DNA of 64,000 bases, taken from Sphingobacteriales bacterium (lineage in GTDB: Bacteria; Bacteroidota; Bacteroidia; Chitinophagales; JADIYW01). Under the pieces are notes generated by a model. That model was not told the origin of the DNA. It was given only the letters and a program-made list of their open reading frames with translations, and made no database searches. Shown here piece after piece: positions 34,969-45,391 of the stretch (positions are counted from its first letter, which is position 1; every line of letters begins with the position of its first letter). Location: positions 2,080,001 to 2,144,000 of the forward strand of contig CP064984.1 in the NCBI GenBank assembly GCA_016699615.1, given 5' to 3'. The position numbers and the translations under genes are program-made.

Positions 34969-35203
34969 ATTTTATTTTTTTTTGATTAATAATGATATAT
35001 TCTTTGGCTAAAATAGCAAAATGAAATAAATAATGCAATTCATTAACCTATTTTATGAATGGATATGATATAAAATAGACTTTTGTGTTATGTGGTTGAT
35101 TTTTAATTTAGATATAATAATTAAGTTTAATAAACCATATATCATCTTGATATTAGTCAATTTTATAAAATTATTTAGCACAATAATTGTTATATTTACA
35201 ATA

Positions 35204-36076
35204 ATGAGAAAATTGGTGTTTTTATTTTTTATTTGTCTTTCTTGTACAAGTCAAATGTTTGGACAAAATGAAGAAGAGGGTATTTATGAAAATCTAGAAA
35301 GTGCTTTGAAAAATCCATTTAATGTTAAACAATTAGTGTTGACTAATTTGCAAATGAAAGAATTGTCAGATACCATTTTAGCATTTCCCAATTTAACAGT
35401 ATTAGATATTTCATCCAATCAACTAAAATCATTGCCGAATTGGATAATACAGCTTTCTAAATTAGAAAGTATCAATTTAAATTATAATAATTTTGATACA
35501 ATACCAGATATTTTATTTTACTTGAGTAATTTACGCTACTTAACTATAAATAATAATTGTCTTAAATTTGTTCCTGATAAAATTAGAATTCTCTATAATC
35601 TAGAATATTTAGATATATCTAATTCAGAATTTTCTGAAATACCATCATCGATTTTTAAATTAGAAAAATTAAGACAATTAATATTTATGAGTTCACAGTT
35701 GACTGGAATATCAAAGGAGATAGGTAATTTAAAAGAATTAGAAAAAGTAATATTCACAGTTAATAAGATTCAACATATTCCAGATGAATTAATTTTATTG
35801 CCTAAAATGAGATATATTGGGATTGGGAATAATTTACTAGAAACAATCAATCCCAATATTTGCAAAGCAAAGAATCTAAACTATGTTGCTTTCTTAGGAA
35901 ATAGACTAAAAGAATTGCCAGACTGTTTCTTTGATTTGCCCAAAATTCAATATATCAATGCAGGTGATAATATGTATTCGGAAGATAAAATAAAGAAATA
36001 TAGATCAATATGTGAAAAGCTTGGACTAACAAGTATTGTATTTGAGAAAGAAATGAATATTTCAAAATTTCATTAA
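35204..36076 (+). CDS. Secreted leucine-rich-repeat protein
   Basis: 290 residues from ATG at 35204 (MRKLVFLFFICLSC); the frame is open 114 bp upstream, but the signal peptide fixes this start. Signal peptide with a Cys at 14, ending FGQ. From residue 45 there are about nine 23-residue LRRs of the LxxLxxLxISxNxLxxLPxxI type (LTVLDISSNQLKSLPNWI; LESINLNYNNFDTIPDIL; LEYLDISNSEFSEIPSSI; MRYIGIGNNLLETINPNI). It should be a surface or periplasmic binding protein. It lies divergent from sod copy 1, inside the duplicated region's gap. Confidence 0.8.
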   Translation: MRKLVFLFFICLSCTSQMFGQNEEEGIYENLESALKNPFNVKQLVLTNLQMKELSDTILAFPNLTVLDISSNQLKSLPNWIIQLSKLESINLNYNNFDTIPDILFYLSNLRYLTINNNCLKFVPDKIRILYNLEYLDISNSEFSEIPSSIFKLEKLRQLIFMSSQLTGISKEIGNLKELEKVIFTVNKIQHIPDELILLPKMRYIGIGNNLLETINPNICKAKNLNYVAFLGNRLKELPDCFFDLPKIQYINAGDNMYSEDKIKKYRSICEKLGLTSIVFEKEMNISKFH

Positions 36077-36192
36077 TACTACTTTAGGTTATTTTATTAG
36101 CTAATTACAGAAAATCAAAATAATATAATATCTGTTTTGATTTAGTTGTTCATAAGTACCTGATTACTATATTGGATTATTTATTATATTTC

Positions 36193-37575
36193 ATTAGTGT
36201 CCGATAAAAATACGGAATAATTTTTTTGATATTGATTATCAATATAAATGTGTGATAAAATTACAATAAAACAAAAGCAGGTTATCCTGAAAATAATTGT
36301 ATTTGATTTTGTGTAGCAACGATGTAGTGTTTTTGTGGATTTTTGAGGAATGATTTTAGGTTGATGTAGTTAAATAAATGTGTTCTGATTAGTGAACAAA
36401 GATTTGCAAATGCCCATTTTCGTTTTTCTACTTTTCTTTGAATAACGGTGATAAGTAAATTGTAAATAAGCGTACACCAAATCTGTATAATAATTGCATT
36501 TTCATTATCACCTAAAAAATAATTAAGTGGAAAATTTTGTTTGAGTTGTTTGTGCAATAACTCAATTTGCCATCGTTGCTTGTATATTGTAGCAATTTGT
36601 TCTGGTTTTAAATCGTAGATATTGGTAATAAATTCGTAGCATTTGTTATGCTGTTCGCTCCAATAGGCAATTCTACGAAGTGGCAATTGCCTTGTTATTG
36701 TGCCATTTTCTCTAATACCCAATTCTATTTGCTCATCTTTCAAAATAGCATCATCTTTGCAGTTATCCAAACTAAATTCTTCTTTAGAACTAAACTTTGC
36801 ATTGTCTTTAATACGGGTTACAAATGGTATTTGTGTTTGATTAAATCTCTCAAAGAGTAGATAATCAACATAACCTCTGTCAAAGCAATAGATGGTGTTG
36901 GAGTCAAAAGAAATATGCTGGATAAAGTTACTATCATGAACAGTAGCATCTGTAAATTTTACTAAAGTAGGCAAATTATAATCTGCTCTAATTTGCAGAT
37001 GCACTTTAATACCACCTTTATTTTTGCCATTTATCGGTTTACGCCCAACACATTTTAAGATGTCTTTAAACAAGAAAATAGTAGTAGAATCGATAATGGA
37101 CAGCTCTTTACCATAACTTTCTCTAAATCGGCTGTCCGATAAAGTTGATTTATAAAAAGCCAACAAGTCATAATAGATTTGTTCAAACACAACAGCATTT
37201 CTACGTTTGTTAGCATCACCAAGCGTACTCTTTTTAGGTGGTTGTTTGAGTTTAATATGTTTGAGTTTGCCTTCTAAACCTAATAAATTAGTACAAACCT
37301 CACGAAGCGAAGTACTGTTGGAGCCAACACAAAACAACATCGTTACTAAATGTTCTAGTGTTGTAAATCGTTTGATATATCTATCACTGTTATGCTTGTT
37401 AACAGCTGTATCAATAATAGAATTAGGAATTAAAGAAATCAGCTGTCCGAGAACCGAATTACCAAAATTATGCGTACTTTTATTCATATAGTAAGTTGTG
37501 CAAAAACAAACTATATATTTTGAGCCATAATCCCAAAATTATGGCTCTCTTTTTTTATCTTTATCGGACACTAAT
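36193..37575 (-). mobile_element. IS4-family insertion sequence
   Basis: Terminal inverted repeats ATTAGTGTCCGATAAA (36193-36208) and TTTATCGGACACTAAT (37560-37575) bound one transposase gene. GATTATTTAT occurs at 36175-36184 and 37576-37585; the right copy abuts the end, but the left copy is 8 bp away, so it is not a clean target duplication. The right end lies only a few bases from the start of sod duplication copy 2. Confidence 0.85.
36282..37487 (-). CDS. IS4-family DDE transposase
   Basis: 401 residues. N-terminal helical domain (HNFGNSVLGQLISLIPNSII), then the DDE core: LSIIDSTTIFLF (first Asp, near 130), IYCFDRGYVDYLL (second Asp, near 195) and the IS4 signature YKQRWQIELLHKQLKQ (the YREK-type segment with the catalytic Glu, near 310). 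Full length with intact motifs, so the element is probably active. Confidence 0.94.
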   Translation of the reverse strand: MNKSTHNFGNSVLGQLISLIPNSIIDTAVNKHNSDRYIKRFTTLEHLVTMLFCVGSNSTSLREVCTNLLGLEGKLKHIKLKQPPKKSTLGDANKRRNAVVFEQIYYDLLAFYKSTLSDSRFRESYGKELSIIDSTTIFLFKDILKCVGRKPINGKNKGGIKVHLQIRADYNLPTLVKFTDATVHDSNFIQHISFDSNTIYCFDRGYVDYLLFERFNQTQIPFVTRIKDNAKFSSKEEFSLDNCKDDAILKDEQIELGIRENGTITRQLPLRRIAYWSEQHNKCYEFITNIYDLKPEQIATIYKQRWQIELLHKQLKQNFPLNYFLGDNENAIIIQIWCTLIYNLLITVIQRKVEKRKWAFANLCSLIRTHLFNYINLKSFLKNPQKHYIVATQNQIQLFSG

Positions 37576-37591
37576 GATTATTTATGCAAAT

Positions 37592-37624
37592 TAAAAAAGG
37601 TATCATACAAAGATGATACCTTTT
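37592..37624 (-). terminator. Terminator of sod copy 2
   Basis: AAAAGGTATCAT (37595-37606) and ATGATACCTTTT (37613-37624), the same hairpin as after copy 1. Confidence 0.85.
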
Positions 37625-37647
37625 GATTATAATATTTAATGAGTTTT

Positions 37648-38259
37648 TTAAGCTATAGCAGCCTCGTATCTTGCAGAAACTTCTACCCAATTGATTACAT
37701 TAAAAAAAGCATTTATGTAATCTGGTCTTCTGTTTTGATAATTTAAGTAATAAGCATGCTCCCAAACATCTATTCCTAAAACTGGTGTTCCAGGACATTC
37801 AGCAATATCCATAGTTGGATTGTCTTGGTTTGGTGTAGAACAAACACATAATGATTTGTCTGCTTTTACACATAACCATGCCCAACCAGAACCAAATCTT
37901 GTAGTTGCTGCTTTTGCAAACTCATCTTTAAATGCTTCAAAAGAGCTGAATGTACTTTGTATAGCCTCAGCTAGTTTTCCACTTGGTTCGCCACCACCAT
38001 TTGGCGACATGATTGTCCAAAATAAACTGTGGTTAAAATGTCCACCACCATTATTTCTAATAGCTGGAGATAATTTTGAAATGTTACGCATTAATTCATC
38101 TAAAGTTTTTCCATCATTTTCTGTGCCTTGCACAGCAGTATTTAAATTATTTACATACGCTGCATGGTGTTTTCCATGATGAATTTCCATGGTTTTAGTG
38201 TCAATGTGTGGCTCTAATGCATTTGTAGCATAAGGCAATTGTGGGAGTTCGAAAGCCAT
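37648..38259 (-). CDS. Superoxide dismutase, Fe/Mn family (copy 2)
   Basis: 203 residues, start [10 protein letters not shown] at 38259 as in copy 1; an open extension upstream is not needed. All metal ligands and the [12 protein letters not shown] segment are kept. Differences from copy 1 are few and mostly mild (IDALEPN to TNALEPH, LNAAVLG to LNTAVQG, FGS to FSS, IKSD to VKAD). Both copies are therefore probably functional, perhaps differing in expression. It should share the promoter of copy 1, since upstream DNA is also duplicated. Confidence 0.95.
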   Translation of the reverse strand: MAFELPQLPYATNALEPHIDTKTMEIHHGKHHAAYVNNLNTAVQGTENDGKTLDELMRNISKLSPAIRNNGGGHFNHSLFWTIMSPNGGGEPSGKLAEAIQSTFSSFEAFKDEFAKAATTRFGSGWAWLCVKADKSLCVCSTPNQDNPTMDIAECPGTPVLGIDVWEHAYYLNYQNRRPDYINAFFNVINWVEVSARYEAAIA

Positions 38260-38562
38260 ATTTTTATTTTTTTTTTGATTAATAATGATATATTCTTTTG
38301 CTAAAATAGCAAAATGAAATAAATAATGCAATTCATTAACCTATTTTATGAATGGATATGATATAAAATAGACTTTTGTATTATATAGTTGCTTTTTAAT
38401 TTAGATAGAATAATTAAGATTAACAAATCATACATCATCTTGATATTAATAATGTTATATACAAGTAGTAACAAATCTTTAATTAACAAAAAATTAACCT
38501 TATTATTGGGTCATAAATTAATGGGTGTGCATTTTTTATATATATTTGTAGAATAAAAATTA

Positions 38563-40326
38563 TTGATTATGAATAGATTTTACATGTTTCTTACTCTTTT
38601 TATTGTATTTAATCTTAACACTGCTACAGCTCAGAACGAGTTTTTTATAAATGAGGCTGATGTGTTTATTAATGATAAACTAAGTACAATAATACCAACA
38701 CTGAGAGTTAATGGCGAAATTATTAATAATGATGGAGCATTTAATAACTCGGCAGGCTTAATTGAACTAACTGGAAATTGGACAAATACCGTTCCGACAA
38801 AACAGTATACTTAAACAGGAATTAAAAGATTTTTGAGTACAGATGGACATCTTATTTCAGGAACATGGAATGGGACAACATCTAACCAAAACCAATTTTA
38901 TGATTTAGAAATTTTAAAAACTGTAGCAACTGGTCAATATGTGTCTATTGCAAATAATGTAAATGTAAACGCCTTAGGTAGTTTATCTTTTACAAGCAAT
39001 TTCGGAATTATTAGAACTGATGCAAGTAGCCATGCGGATGATGGTAGTGCTTATGCAAACGAATTGTATTTACAGAATCCTACAAACGCAAAGTTTAGTG
39101 GTTATAGTACAGGCAATGGTGCCATCACAAAATATATAGAAGGCAAATTAAGAAGACAAATTAACAATACCGGTGCACATTTTTTTCCAATAGGCGTAGC
39201 ACCAGCATCTTTAGATGGCATGGAAGCATTTGATTTGAATTTTACTGCAAATCCAAATAATAATTTTTTAGGATTAATAAAACCAGCCACCACTGCACCA
39301 TTGCACAGAAATATAGTTTGCGATGTTGGTCAAGACCCAACTAGTGCAGTAGCAAATCCATTTACAGATTGTATTGGCGGACCAGATGGAATTTTGGATT
39401 TATATATATTGGAATCATCTAACGATTTGTCGCACGAGTGGGTAGTAACTCCAACAGGAAGCACCACAGGATATGCCTATGGAATTACAATGTACCCTGG
39501 CAGTGTATTAGATCCAGATACATATTATACTATTCCAAATGCATGTAGCACACCATATCAAACGCAGAGACTAAGAATATTAGCTAAAAATGGAAAGCCA
39601 GGTGGCGATGTTTCATCAGGACCATTTTCACCATTTCCATTTGCACATTTAACATGTTATGGCTATTGTGCTTTTGATAATGCAGATTTGAATATTAGCT
39701 TAAATAACCAAACATCATTTTCTTCATTTAGAATACATGGAACAATAAACCAAAATAGCACTGCACTTCCTGTAGAATTATTGAGTTTTACAGCCAAAGC
39801 AATCAAAAACCAATACATACAATTAGATTGGATAACAGCATCTGAGACTAATAATTATGGATTTGAAATATATAGAAGTACTGATGCAGTAAATTTTAAT
39901 AAAATTGGATTTGTTGCAGGCAATGGAAATAGTAGCATAGATATAGCCTACCAATTTGATGATAAAGATGTAGTTGTAGATATTGTATATTATTATAAAT
40001 TAAAACAAATAGATTTTGACCAAAAATACCAATTTTCTAGAATAGAGAAAGCACAATTAAAAGGGAATAATTTATTTTCAATATCTGAAATATATCCAAA
40101 TCCAAGTAATTCAGATGCCTATATAGACATTTATTCACCTACAGAAAGTGAAATTAAATTAGATATCTACAATCCATTAGGACAAAATATGAAAATATAT
40201 AAACAAGCATTAAAAGAAGGAGTAAATAAAATTAAGATAGAATCTAACGACTTAGCCACAGGTAGTTATATTGTAAGACTAAATCACAACACAGAAAACT
40301 TTACTAAAAAACTAATCAAAAAATAA
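38563..40326 (+). pseudogene. Secreted protein with type A T9SS sorting domain, one in-frame stop
   Basis: 588-codon frame. Signal peptide NLNTATAQNEFFINEADVFI. The N-terminal part follows the pattern IINNDGAFNNSAGLIELTGN...W common to Bacteroidota surface proteins. TAA at 38812-38814 interrupts it; the same frame goes on with TGIKRFLSTDGHLISGTW. A TCA-to-TAA change would explain it. The middle is a beta-sandwich region (ALPVELLSFTAKAIKNQYIQ, WITASETNNYGFEIYRS), and the C-terminus is a type A sorting domain (SEIYPNPSNSDAYIDI, LATGSYIVRL). Export by the type IX system is expected if repaired or read through. Confidence 0.8.
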
Positions 40327-40365
40327 TAAATAAATTAATCACTAAGTTAAATTAAACACAACAAT

Positions 40366-43155
40366 ATGAAAAAAAATTACATTATATTATGCTTATTACT
40401 ATGTATTGTACAAGGCATAAGAGCACAAGGCAACGTAGGTATAGGTACCAACACACCAGATGCTTCAGCTAAGTTAGATATTAGCTCAACAAACATGGGT
40501 TTGCTAATTCCAAGAGTAAGTTTGACGAATACTGGAACATGGGGTCTAGCAGCTGGTACTGGCACAGTAGGTATGATAGTTTATAATACCAATGCTGCGA
40601 TAGCTGGCACAGGAGCAGGAGGTGCTGGCTTTTATATTTGGAATGGATCTTGGGGAAAAGTAGTAACAGGAACAATTGCCACACTTACAGATGGTAAAGT
40701 TTGGATTGGTAACGCTTCCAATGTACCAACAGAACAAACTATGAGTGGTGATGCTACAATAAGCAATACAGGTGTGTTAGATTTGAATAATTTAGCTGTA
40801 GAAACAGCAGAAATAAACGATGCTGCTGTAACTACTATAAAAATTGCTGATGCTAATGTAATCACTGCAAAAATTGCAGATAATGCTGTAACAGGTGCCA
40901 AGATAGACATCAGTGGAAATACAAACGGCTCATTGATGTATTATAATGGCACAGATTGGGTAAATGTAGCACCAGGAACAAGCGGACAAATATTAAGAAC
41001 TAATGGTGCAGCCGCACCTACTTGGGTAACACCTGGTAGTTTAACAACCAACACCTTAACTAATACAACCAACACCATAACTAGTACAGTAAATGGTGTA
41101 GCAGCCACAGCACCAGCAGTAAATACAGTATCAAATACATCAAGTACTAATACTTTATCCACAATTGTAAATGGAGTAGCAGGTACAGGTGTAAATATAA
41201 TAAATAGCAACGCACTTTCTGCATCAAGTGGCAATCTTACTTCAACTGTAAATGGAGTAGCAAGTAATGATTTAAACTTAAATACTGCTATTGTAAAGAA
41301 TGATATTACTACTGGGACAACAGGAATAACAGTTACAAATGGTGCTGGACAAGTAGTAGGTGGTTCTAATGTTGCAATAAATGTTGCCACAAATAGTTCA
41401 TCCTCACCAGGTTTAGTAACATCTGGTTCAGGTCAAAATAAAAAAGTTTGGGGTACAGATGCTTTAGGAAATCCAGCATGGATAAACGCTACTTTAAATA
41501 CAAAAGCACAAAATGGCGTAAATATTGCAACCACTGCACCCAATGCTACTGCAACTGATCCTTATATAGAATTAGGTGGAGACTTGGTAAGAAATACTAC
41601 AATTACTCAAGATGGATCAGAATTTTTAACTTTTACTAATGCTGGAACTGCAAATACAACTATAAATTTAACTTCCACTGGAGATTTTAACGTGCAAGAT
41701 AATGGAAGTGATAAATTGTCTGTTTTAGATAATGGAGATGTAATTATTAACGACGCTAATGGTGCTTCAATTTTTAGAGTAGAAGGAGATAACGATGCAA
41801 ATTTAATTAAAACTGTTAATGGTGCAAGTGCAGCGGCTGATGTAGTGGGCATTGGTGTAACAGGTACTCCAATAAATAAACTAGATATTGAAGGAAAATT
41901 AAGAGTAGGTGGTGGTGTAATACAGAACGGAACAACAGCAGTTAGTACTACAACAGACTTAGGTTTATATTCATTAACTAGTGGTAACTGGATACGAATA
42001 GTCTCAAATGCCGCACCAATTAAATTTTTTACAGACCAAGGCGGTACTACAGGTTCTGGTACAAATGCTACTATGGCTGTAGATAATGCCAATGGCGGTG
42101 GTGTAATGATTGCTGCAGAAACAGGCGGAACAGGTAATGCAGGCTCACCAAATAGTAGAGCTGCATTAGAAATTTCTTCTACCACTAAAGGTATGTTAAC
42201 ACCACGTTTAACTACTACACAACGTGATGCCATGGGTACTACACTTACAGAAGGTTTATTAATATATAATACAACGAATGATTGCTTTGAATTTTGGGAT
42301 ACAAAATCAACACCTGCAGGTGGTAATGGCTTTTGGAATAGTTTGTGTCAATGGTGTAAAAATGTAGTGGTTATTAGTGGCAACCAAACTGGTTATAATT
42401 TAAATTCAGCATTAGGTGGTGCAAGAGCAGAAAACTATTGCCTATATATAAATAGTGGAGTTACATTACAAGCCTCTGGAAATGGTGGTGGATCTAGTGC
42501 AGCAGGTAACCCTGGTTTTGATGCTTCTACTATGCCAAGTGGTTCGTATGTTTATTTATACAACTATGGAACCATATTAGCAGGTGGTGGTAACGGTGGA
42601 CGAGGTGGTCAGGAGTCTGATGGAATATGTAAAGGTGATGATAATGGTGGCGGTGGTGGAACTGGAGGCCATGCAATTGTAGCAGGCAGTAATGCACCTG
42701 TTGTAGTCTTTAATTATGGTTTAATCCGTGCTGGCGGTGGCGGCGGCGGTGGCGGCGGTAGAGGTTGCTGTTCATCTTCTGGAGGTGGCGGAGGAGGAGC
42801 TGGAACACCTGTAGGTAGTGGTGGAGCTAATAATAATTCTAATTGTGTATCTGGTTTCGTTTGTAGTTGTGGTAGAACGTCGACTAGCACAGCTGGTACT
42901 GCAGGCGGTGCAACAACTGGAGGTCCTGGTGGTGGTGGTTCTAATTCAGGATCAACAGGTTGCCCTGGTACTTGTAATGGTTCTGGATCTACTACTGGTG
43001 GTACAGGTGGTACACCTGGTGTTGCTGGTGGTACACCTGGTGGTACAAACCCTGGTGCTGGAGGTGGTGCTGGCTTAGCTATGAAAACAAATGGTAGTGG
43101 TTCTTCTATTACTACAATGACTGGTGGTACAACAACAGGTAGTACTGCGCCATAA
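40366..43155 (+). CDS. Large secreted beta-repeat protein with glycine-rich C-terminus
   Basis: 929 residues. Signal peptide ending GIRAQ, then the widespread Bacteroidota opening GNVGIGTNTPDASAKLDISS and GLLIPRVSL. Residues 250-420 are Thr/Asn/Ser repeats with the recurring word VNGVA (STVNGVAATAP, STIVNGVAGTG, STVNGVASNDL). A second KGMLTPRLTTTQRDAMG unit occurs near residue 605. Residues 690-929 are extremely glycine rich with several G tracts and about a dozen cysteines. It resembles phage tail-fibre-like surface proteins with a glycine-rich tail; no sorting domain of the usual type is visible. Confidence 0.85.
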   Translation: MKKNYIILCLLLCIVQGIRAQGNVGIGTNTPDASAKLDISSTNMGLLIPRVSLTNTGTWGLAAGTGTVGMIVYNTNAAIAGTGAGGAGFYIWNGSWGKVVTGTIATLTDGKVWIGNASNVPTEQTMSGDATISNTGVLDLNNLAVETAEINDAAVTTIKIADANVITAKIADNAVTGAKIDISGNTNGSLMYYNGTDWVNVAPGTSGQILRTNGAAAPTWVTPGSLTTNTLTNTTNTITSTVNGVAATAPAVNTVSNTSSTNTLSTIVNGVAGTGVNIINSNALSASSGNLTSTVNGVASNDLNLNTAIVKNDITTGTTGITVTNGAGQVVGGSNVAINVATNSSSSPGLVTSGSGQNKKVWGTDALGNPAWINATLNTKAQNGVNIATTAPNATATDPYIELGGDLVRNTTITQDGSEFLTFTNAGTANTTINLTSTGDFNVQDNGSDKLSVLDNGDVIINDANGASIFRVEGDNDANLIKTVNGASAAADVVGIGVTGTPINKLDIEGKLRVGGGVIQNGTTAVSTTTDLGLYSLTSGNWIRIVSNAAPIKFFTDQGGTTGSGTNATMAVDNANGGGVMIAAETGGTGNAGSPNSRAALEISSTTKGMLTPRLTTTQRDAMGTTLTEGLLIYNTTNDCFEFWDTKSTPAGGNGFWNSLCQWCKNVVVISGNQTGYNLNSALGGARAENYCLYINSGVTLQASGNGGGSSAAGNPGFDASTMPSGSYVYLYNYGTILAGGGNGGRGGQESDGICKGDDNGGGGGTGGHAIVAGSNAPVVVFNYGLIRAGGGGGGGGGRGCCSSSGGGGGGAGTPVGSGGANNNSNCVSGFVCSCGRTSTSTAGTAGGATTGGPGGGGSNSGSTGCPGTCNGSGSTTGGTGGTPGVAGGTPGGTNPGAGGGAGLAMKTNGSGSSITTMTGGTTTGSTAP

Positions 43156-43178
43156 TCTTATATGTTTTAAACAAATTT

Positions 43179-43219
43179 ACAACACCTTACACTTATATGA
43201 TAAGGTGTTGTTTTTTTTT
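43179..43219 (+). terminator. Intrinsic terminator
   Basis: ACAACACCTTA (43179-43189) and TAAGGTGTTGT (43201-43211), perfect 11-bp stem, followed by T8. Confidence 0.9.
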
Positions 43220-43241
43220 ACAATCTTAAATTCATCAGTGC

Positions 43242-44207
43242 TTGAAAAATACATTTAAAATATTAATTCTTTCTTTAATGATTATTAGTATTGATAGCTT
43301 GGCACAAGTAATTCCAGTTGGTAATATATCAAGTAGCAATACTACAACCTTTCAGCAACTTACACAAATGGAAATTGAAAATATATTATCACCTTCTGAA
43401 GGGTTTATAGCTTTTAATAAAACGACTAATTGTGTCAATTATTATTTAAATAATCAATGGAATGAATTGTGCGGTTCTTGTATTCCTAAACCACCGGTAG
43501 CACCCGATATAGATAGTATAGTAATTGATGACTTAGATATTATTATTTATTTTAAAAAAAATGAGACAAGCAATATTAACCAAGAGTTAAATGCTCTATT
43601 ATTGCCTGATAGTATACTAACGTATACAACAACCAATCAGATAATTTTTAAGAATGTGGTTGCTGGAAATCATTTTGTAAAATATTATAATAAAAATAAA
43701 TGTGGAAATGGAATTAGTAGAACATCTCCAAATATAGAAATACAACCCAAAGATGTTTGTGGTAATTTTGAACTGGAATTTAATCAGCAACAGATTCCTA
43801 TTAATACATTCATAAATAAATGCTGGTTTACTTCAGATATCACAAGTGTACCAAACGTAAATACTAAAGATATTTTTATTTCAAAAGAAGGAAATTATTA
43901 CTATAATGCTAAAATACTCATTAACAAAAATGTTTGCCCTGTTGGATGGCATATTCCTAGTTTAAAAGATGCAGAAGAATTAAGTAAATATTTATTAGAC
44001 AATGAAGCAAGAATAGCAAAATTTAGTCCGTCATTAAATGGTTCCTATTCACCTAAAGAAAAGCTAGTAAATTATGGAACTGGTTCTGCTTATTGGATTA
44101 AAGATGGAAATACTGAAAAAGTATTTGTTGTAAATAAATTAGGCACAATGATTGTTGATGTTACCAAACAAAATGTATATACAACCATACGATGTGTAAA
44201 AGACTAA
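43242..44207 (+). CDS. Secreted protein with FISUMP-like domain
   Basis: 321 residues from TTG at 43242 (reads as MKNTFKILILSLMIISIDSLAQ, a good signal peptide). The middle region (VAPDIDSIVIDDLDIIIYF) is a beta domain of unknown type. The C-terminal 110 residues carry the Fibrobacter-succinogenes-paralogous-domain pattern: NKNVCPVGWHIPSLKDAEEL, then SAYWIKDG and TTIRCVKD at the end. Probably a surface protein of adhesion or matrix type. It overlaps the next gene by 16 bp. Confidence 0.75.
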   Translation: MKNTFKILILSLMIISIDSLAQVIPVGNISSSNTTTFQQLTQMEIENILSPSEGFIAFNKTTNCVNYYLNNQWNELCGSCIPKPPVAPDIDSIVIDDLDIIIYFKKNETSNINQELNALLLPDSILTYTTTNQIIFKNVVAGNHFVKYYNKNKCGNGISRTSPNIEIQPKDVCGNFELEFNQQQIPINTFINKCWFTSDITSVPNVNTKDIFISKEGNYYYNAKILINKNVCPVGWHIPSLKDAEELSKYLLDNEARIAKFSPSLNGSYSPKEKLVNYGTGSAYWIKDGNTEKVFVVNKLGTMIVDVTKQNVYTTIRCVKD

Positions 44208-45391
44208 AAATATTAATAGTATTATTTATAAATATACTAAATATTAATTTATTTGCTCAAAATAATGGGCTTTTATTTTTTACTCAAAAATGTGCTTCGT
44301 GCCACAATCCTAATGGATCTGCTCCTTTTAATTTATTAACCTATGAAGATATTGCATCTAAGCGTGCTATGATACAATATGTAATAAATGAAAATATAAT
44401 GCCTCAATGGCGTCCAGATACTAGCTTTTCTAAATTTAAAAATTGCAGAGCACTTAATAAAAATGAAAAACTGGAAATATTAAATTGGGTCAAAACTCTT
44501 AAAAAAGGAGACGGATTACCAAAAATAAACACAAATGAATTGTTATCAGCAAATAAAGATATTATACAATTAGAATATCCTATAAAAATAAAATTGCCAT
44601 CAAATCCAAAAGATACTACAATAGTTTTTGAATATCCCTATTCCATTGAAGATTCTATTGGAATCTCTCAAATCATATTTTATTGTTCAGATATGAAATT
44701 ATTACATCATGTTAATTTTTTTATTTCAGATTCATTAAAATTAAGAACAATGAACTTAGAAGAAGCAATGTTGCTGAAAGAAAATTACATGAAATTCTTT
44801 GATATTGCATTTGGCTATGCTCCAGGCAACAAACAACAACCATTTGATAATGGTTTTGGTTATATGCTTCCAAAAGCGGGATTGATAAAAGGAGACTTAC
44901 ACCTATCGCCTAATTTTAAAGAAAGAGAAATTGTTTTTGGCGTTAAATTGGTTAAATCTAAAATACCAATTATACATAAATTATTTTTACACAGTCCAGC
45001 AAAATTAGATAATGCTGAACCATTAGTATTAGAACCCAATAAAGAAAAATATTTTAAACAATATTATACAACAACTGCAGATGTTTATGTAAAATATTGC
45101 CATCCTCATATGCATGTTTTTGGTAAATGCTTTTTAAGCTATGCCATCACTCCTTCTAATGATACCATAAACTTAGTGAAGATAGATAAGTGGAATTTCT
45201 ATCAACAAGAATTTTATGAATTTGAACAAGCAGTATATATTCCTAAATACAGTAAAATATATTATGAAGCATGGTATGATAATACTGCTAAAAATCCCTA
45301 CAATCCTTTTTCACCTCCTATATTTATAACTGAAGGCAACTCAACTAACCAAGAAATGTTATTAAATTATTTAATATGCTTTAATAAATGA
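44192..45391 (+). CDS. Secreted c-type cytochrome with copper monooxygenase-like domain
   Basis: 399 residues. Signal peptide (ILIVLFINILNINLFAQ). A single haem motif CASCH (near 33-37) starts a short cytochrome domain, followed by ASKRAMIQYVINENIMPQWR, the conserved Lys/Met region of this family. Residues 130-399 form the copper type II ascorbate-dependent monooxygenase-like fold (LLHHVNFFIS, YCHPHMHVFGKCFLSYAI). It occurs typically beside a redoxin gene, as here (4-bp overlap). The substrate is unknown. Confidence 0.75.
   Translation: MCKRLKILIVLFINILNINLFAQNNGLLFFTQKCASCHNPNGSAPFNLLTYEDIASKRAMIQYVINENIMPQWRPDTSFSKFKNCRALNKNEKLEILNWVKTLKKGDGLPKINTNELLSANKDIIQLEYPIKIKLPSNPKDTTIVFEYPYSIEDSIGISQIIFYCSDMKLLHHVNFFISDSLKLRTMNLEEAMLLKENYMKFFDIAFGYAPGNKQQPFDNGFGYMLPKAGLIKGDLHLSPNFKEREIVFGVKLVKSKIPIIHKLFLHSPAKLDNAEPLVLEPNKEKYFKQYYTTTADVYVKYCHPHMHVFGKCFLSYAITPSNDTINLVKIDKWNFYQQEFYEFEQAVYIPKYSKIYYEAWYDNTAKNPYNPFSPPIFITEGNSTNQEMLLNYLICFNK

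Larger units (their letters stand above)
34292..35155. repeat. Direct duplication containing a sod gene, copy 1
   Basis: Matches 37582-38448 along about 865 bp with roughly 95% identity by eye, from TTATGCAAAT to ATCATCTTGATATTA. It covers the sod terminator, gene and promoter region. Confidence 0.9.
37582..38448. repeat. Direct duplication containing a sod gene, copy 2
   Basis: Partner of 34292-35155. It starts 7 bp after the IS4 right end, and similarity stops at ATCATCTTGATATTA. Confidence 0.9.

Noticed and set aside
36175..37585. GATTATTTAT pair as target duplication of the IS4 element
   Set aside because: The left copy is 8 bp from the inverted-repeat end, so it is not a clean duplication.
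40632..42233. Several minus-strand open frames under the large + strand gene
   Set aside because: Val/Ala/Thr-rich shadows of the repeats; no start context or homology.
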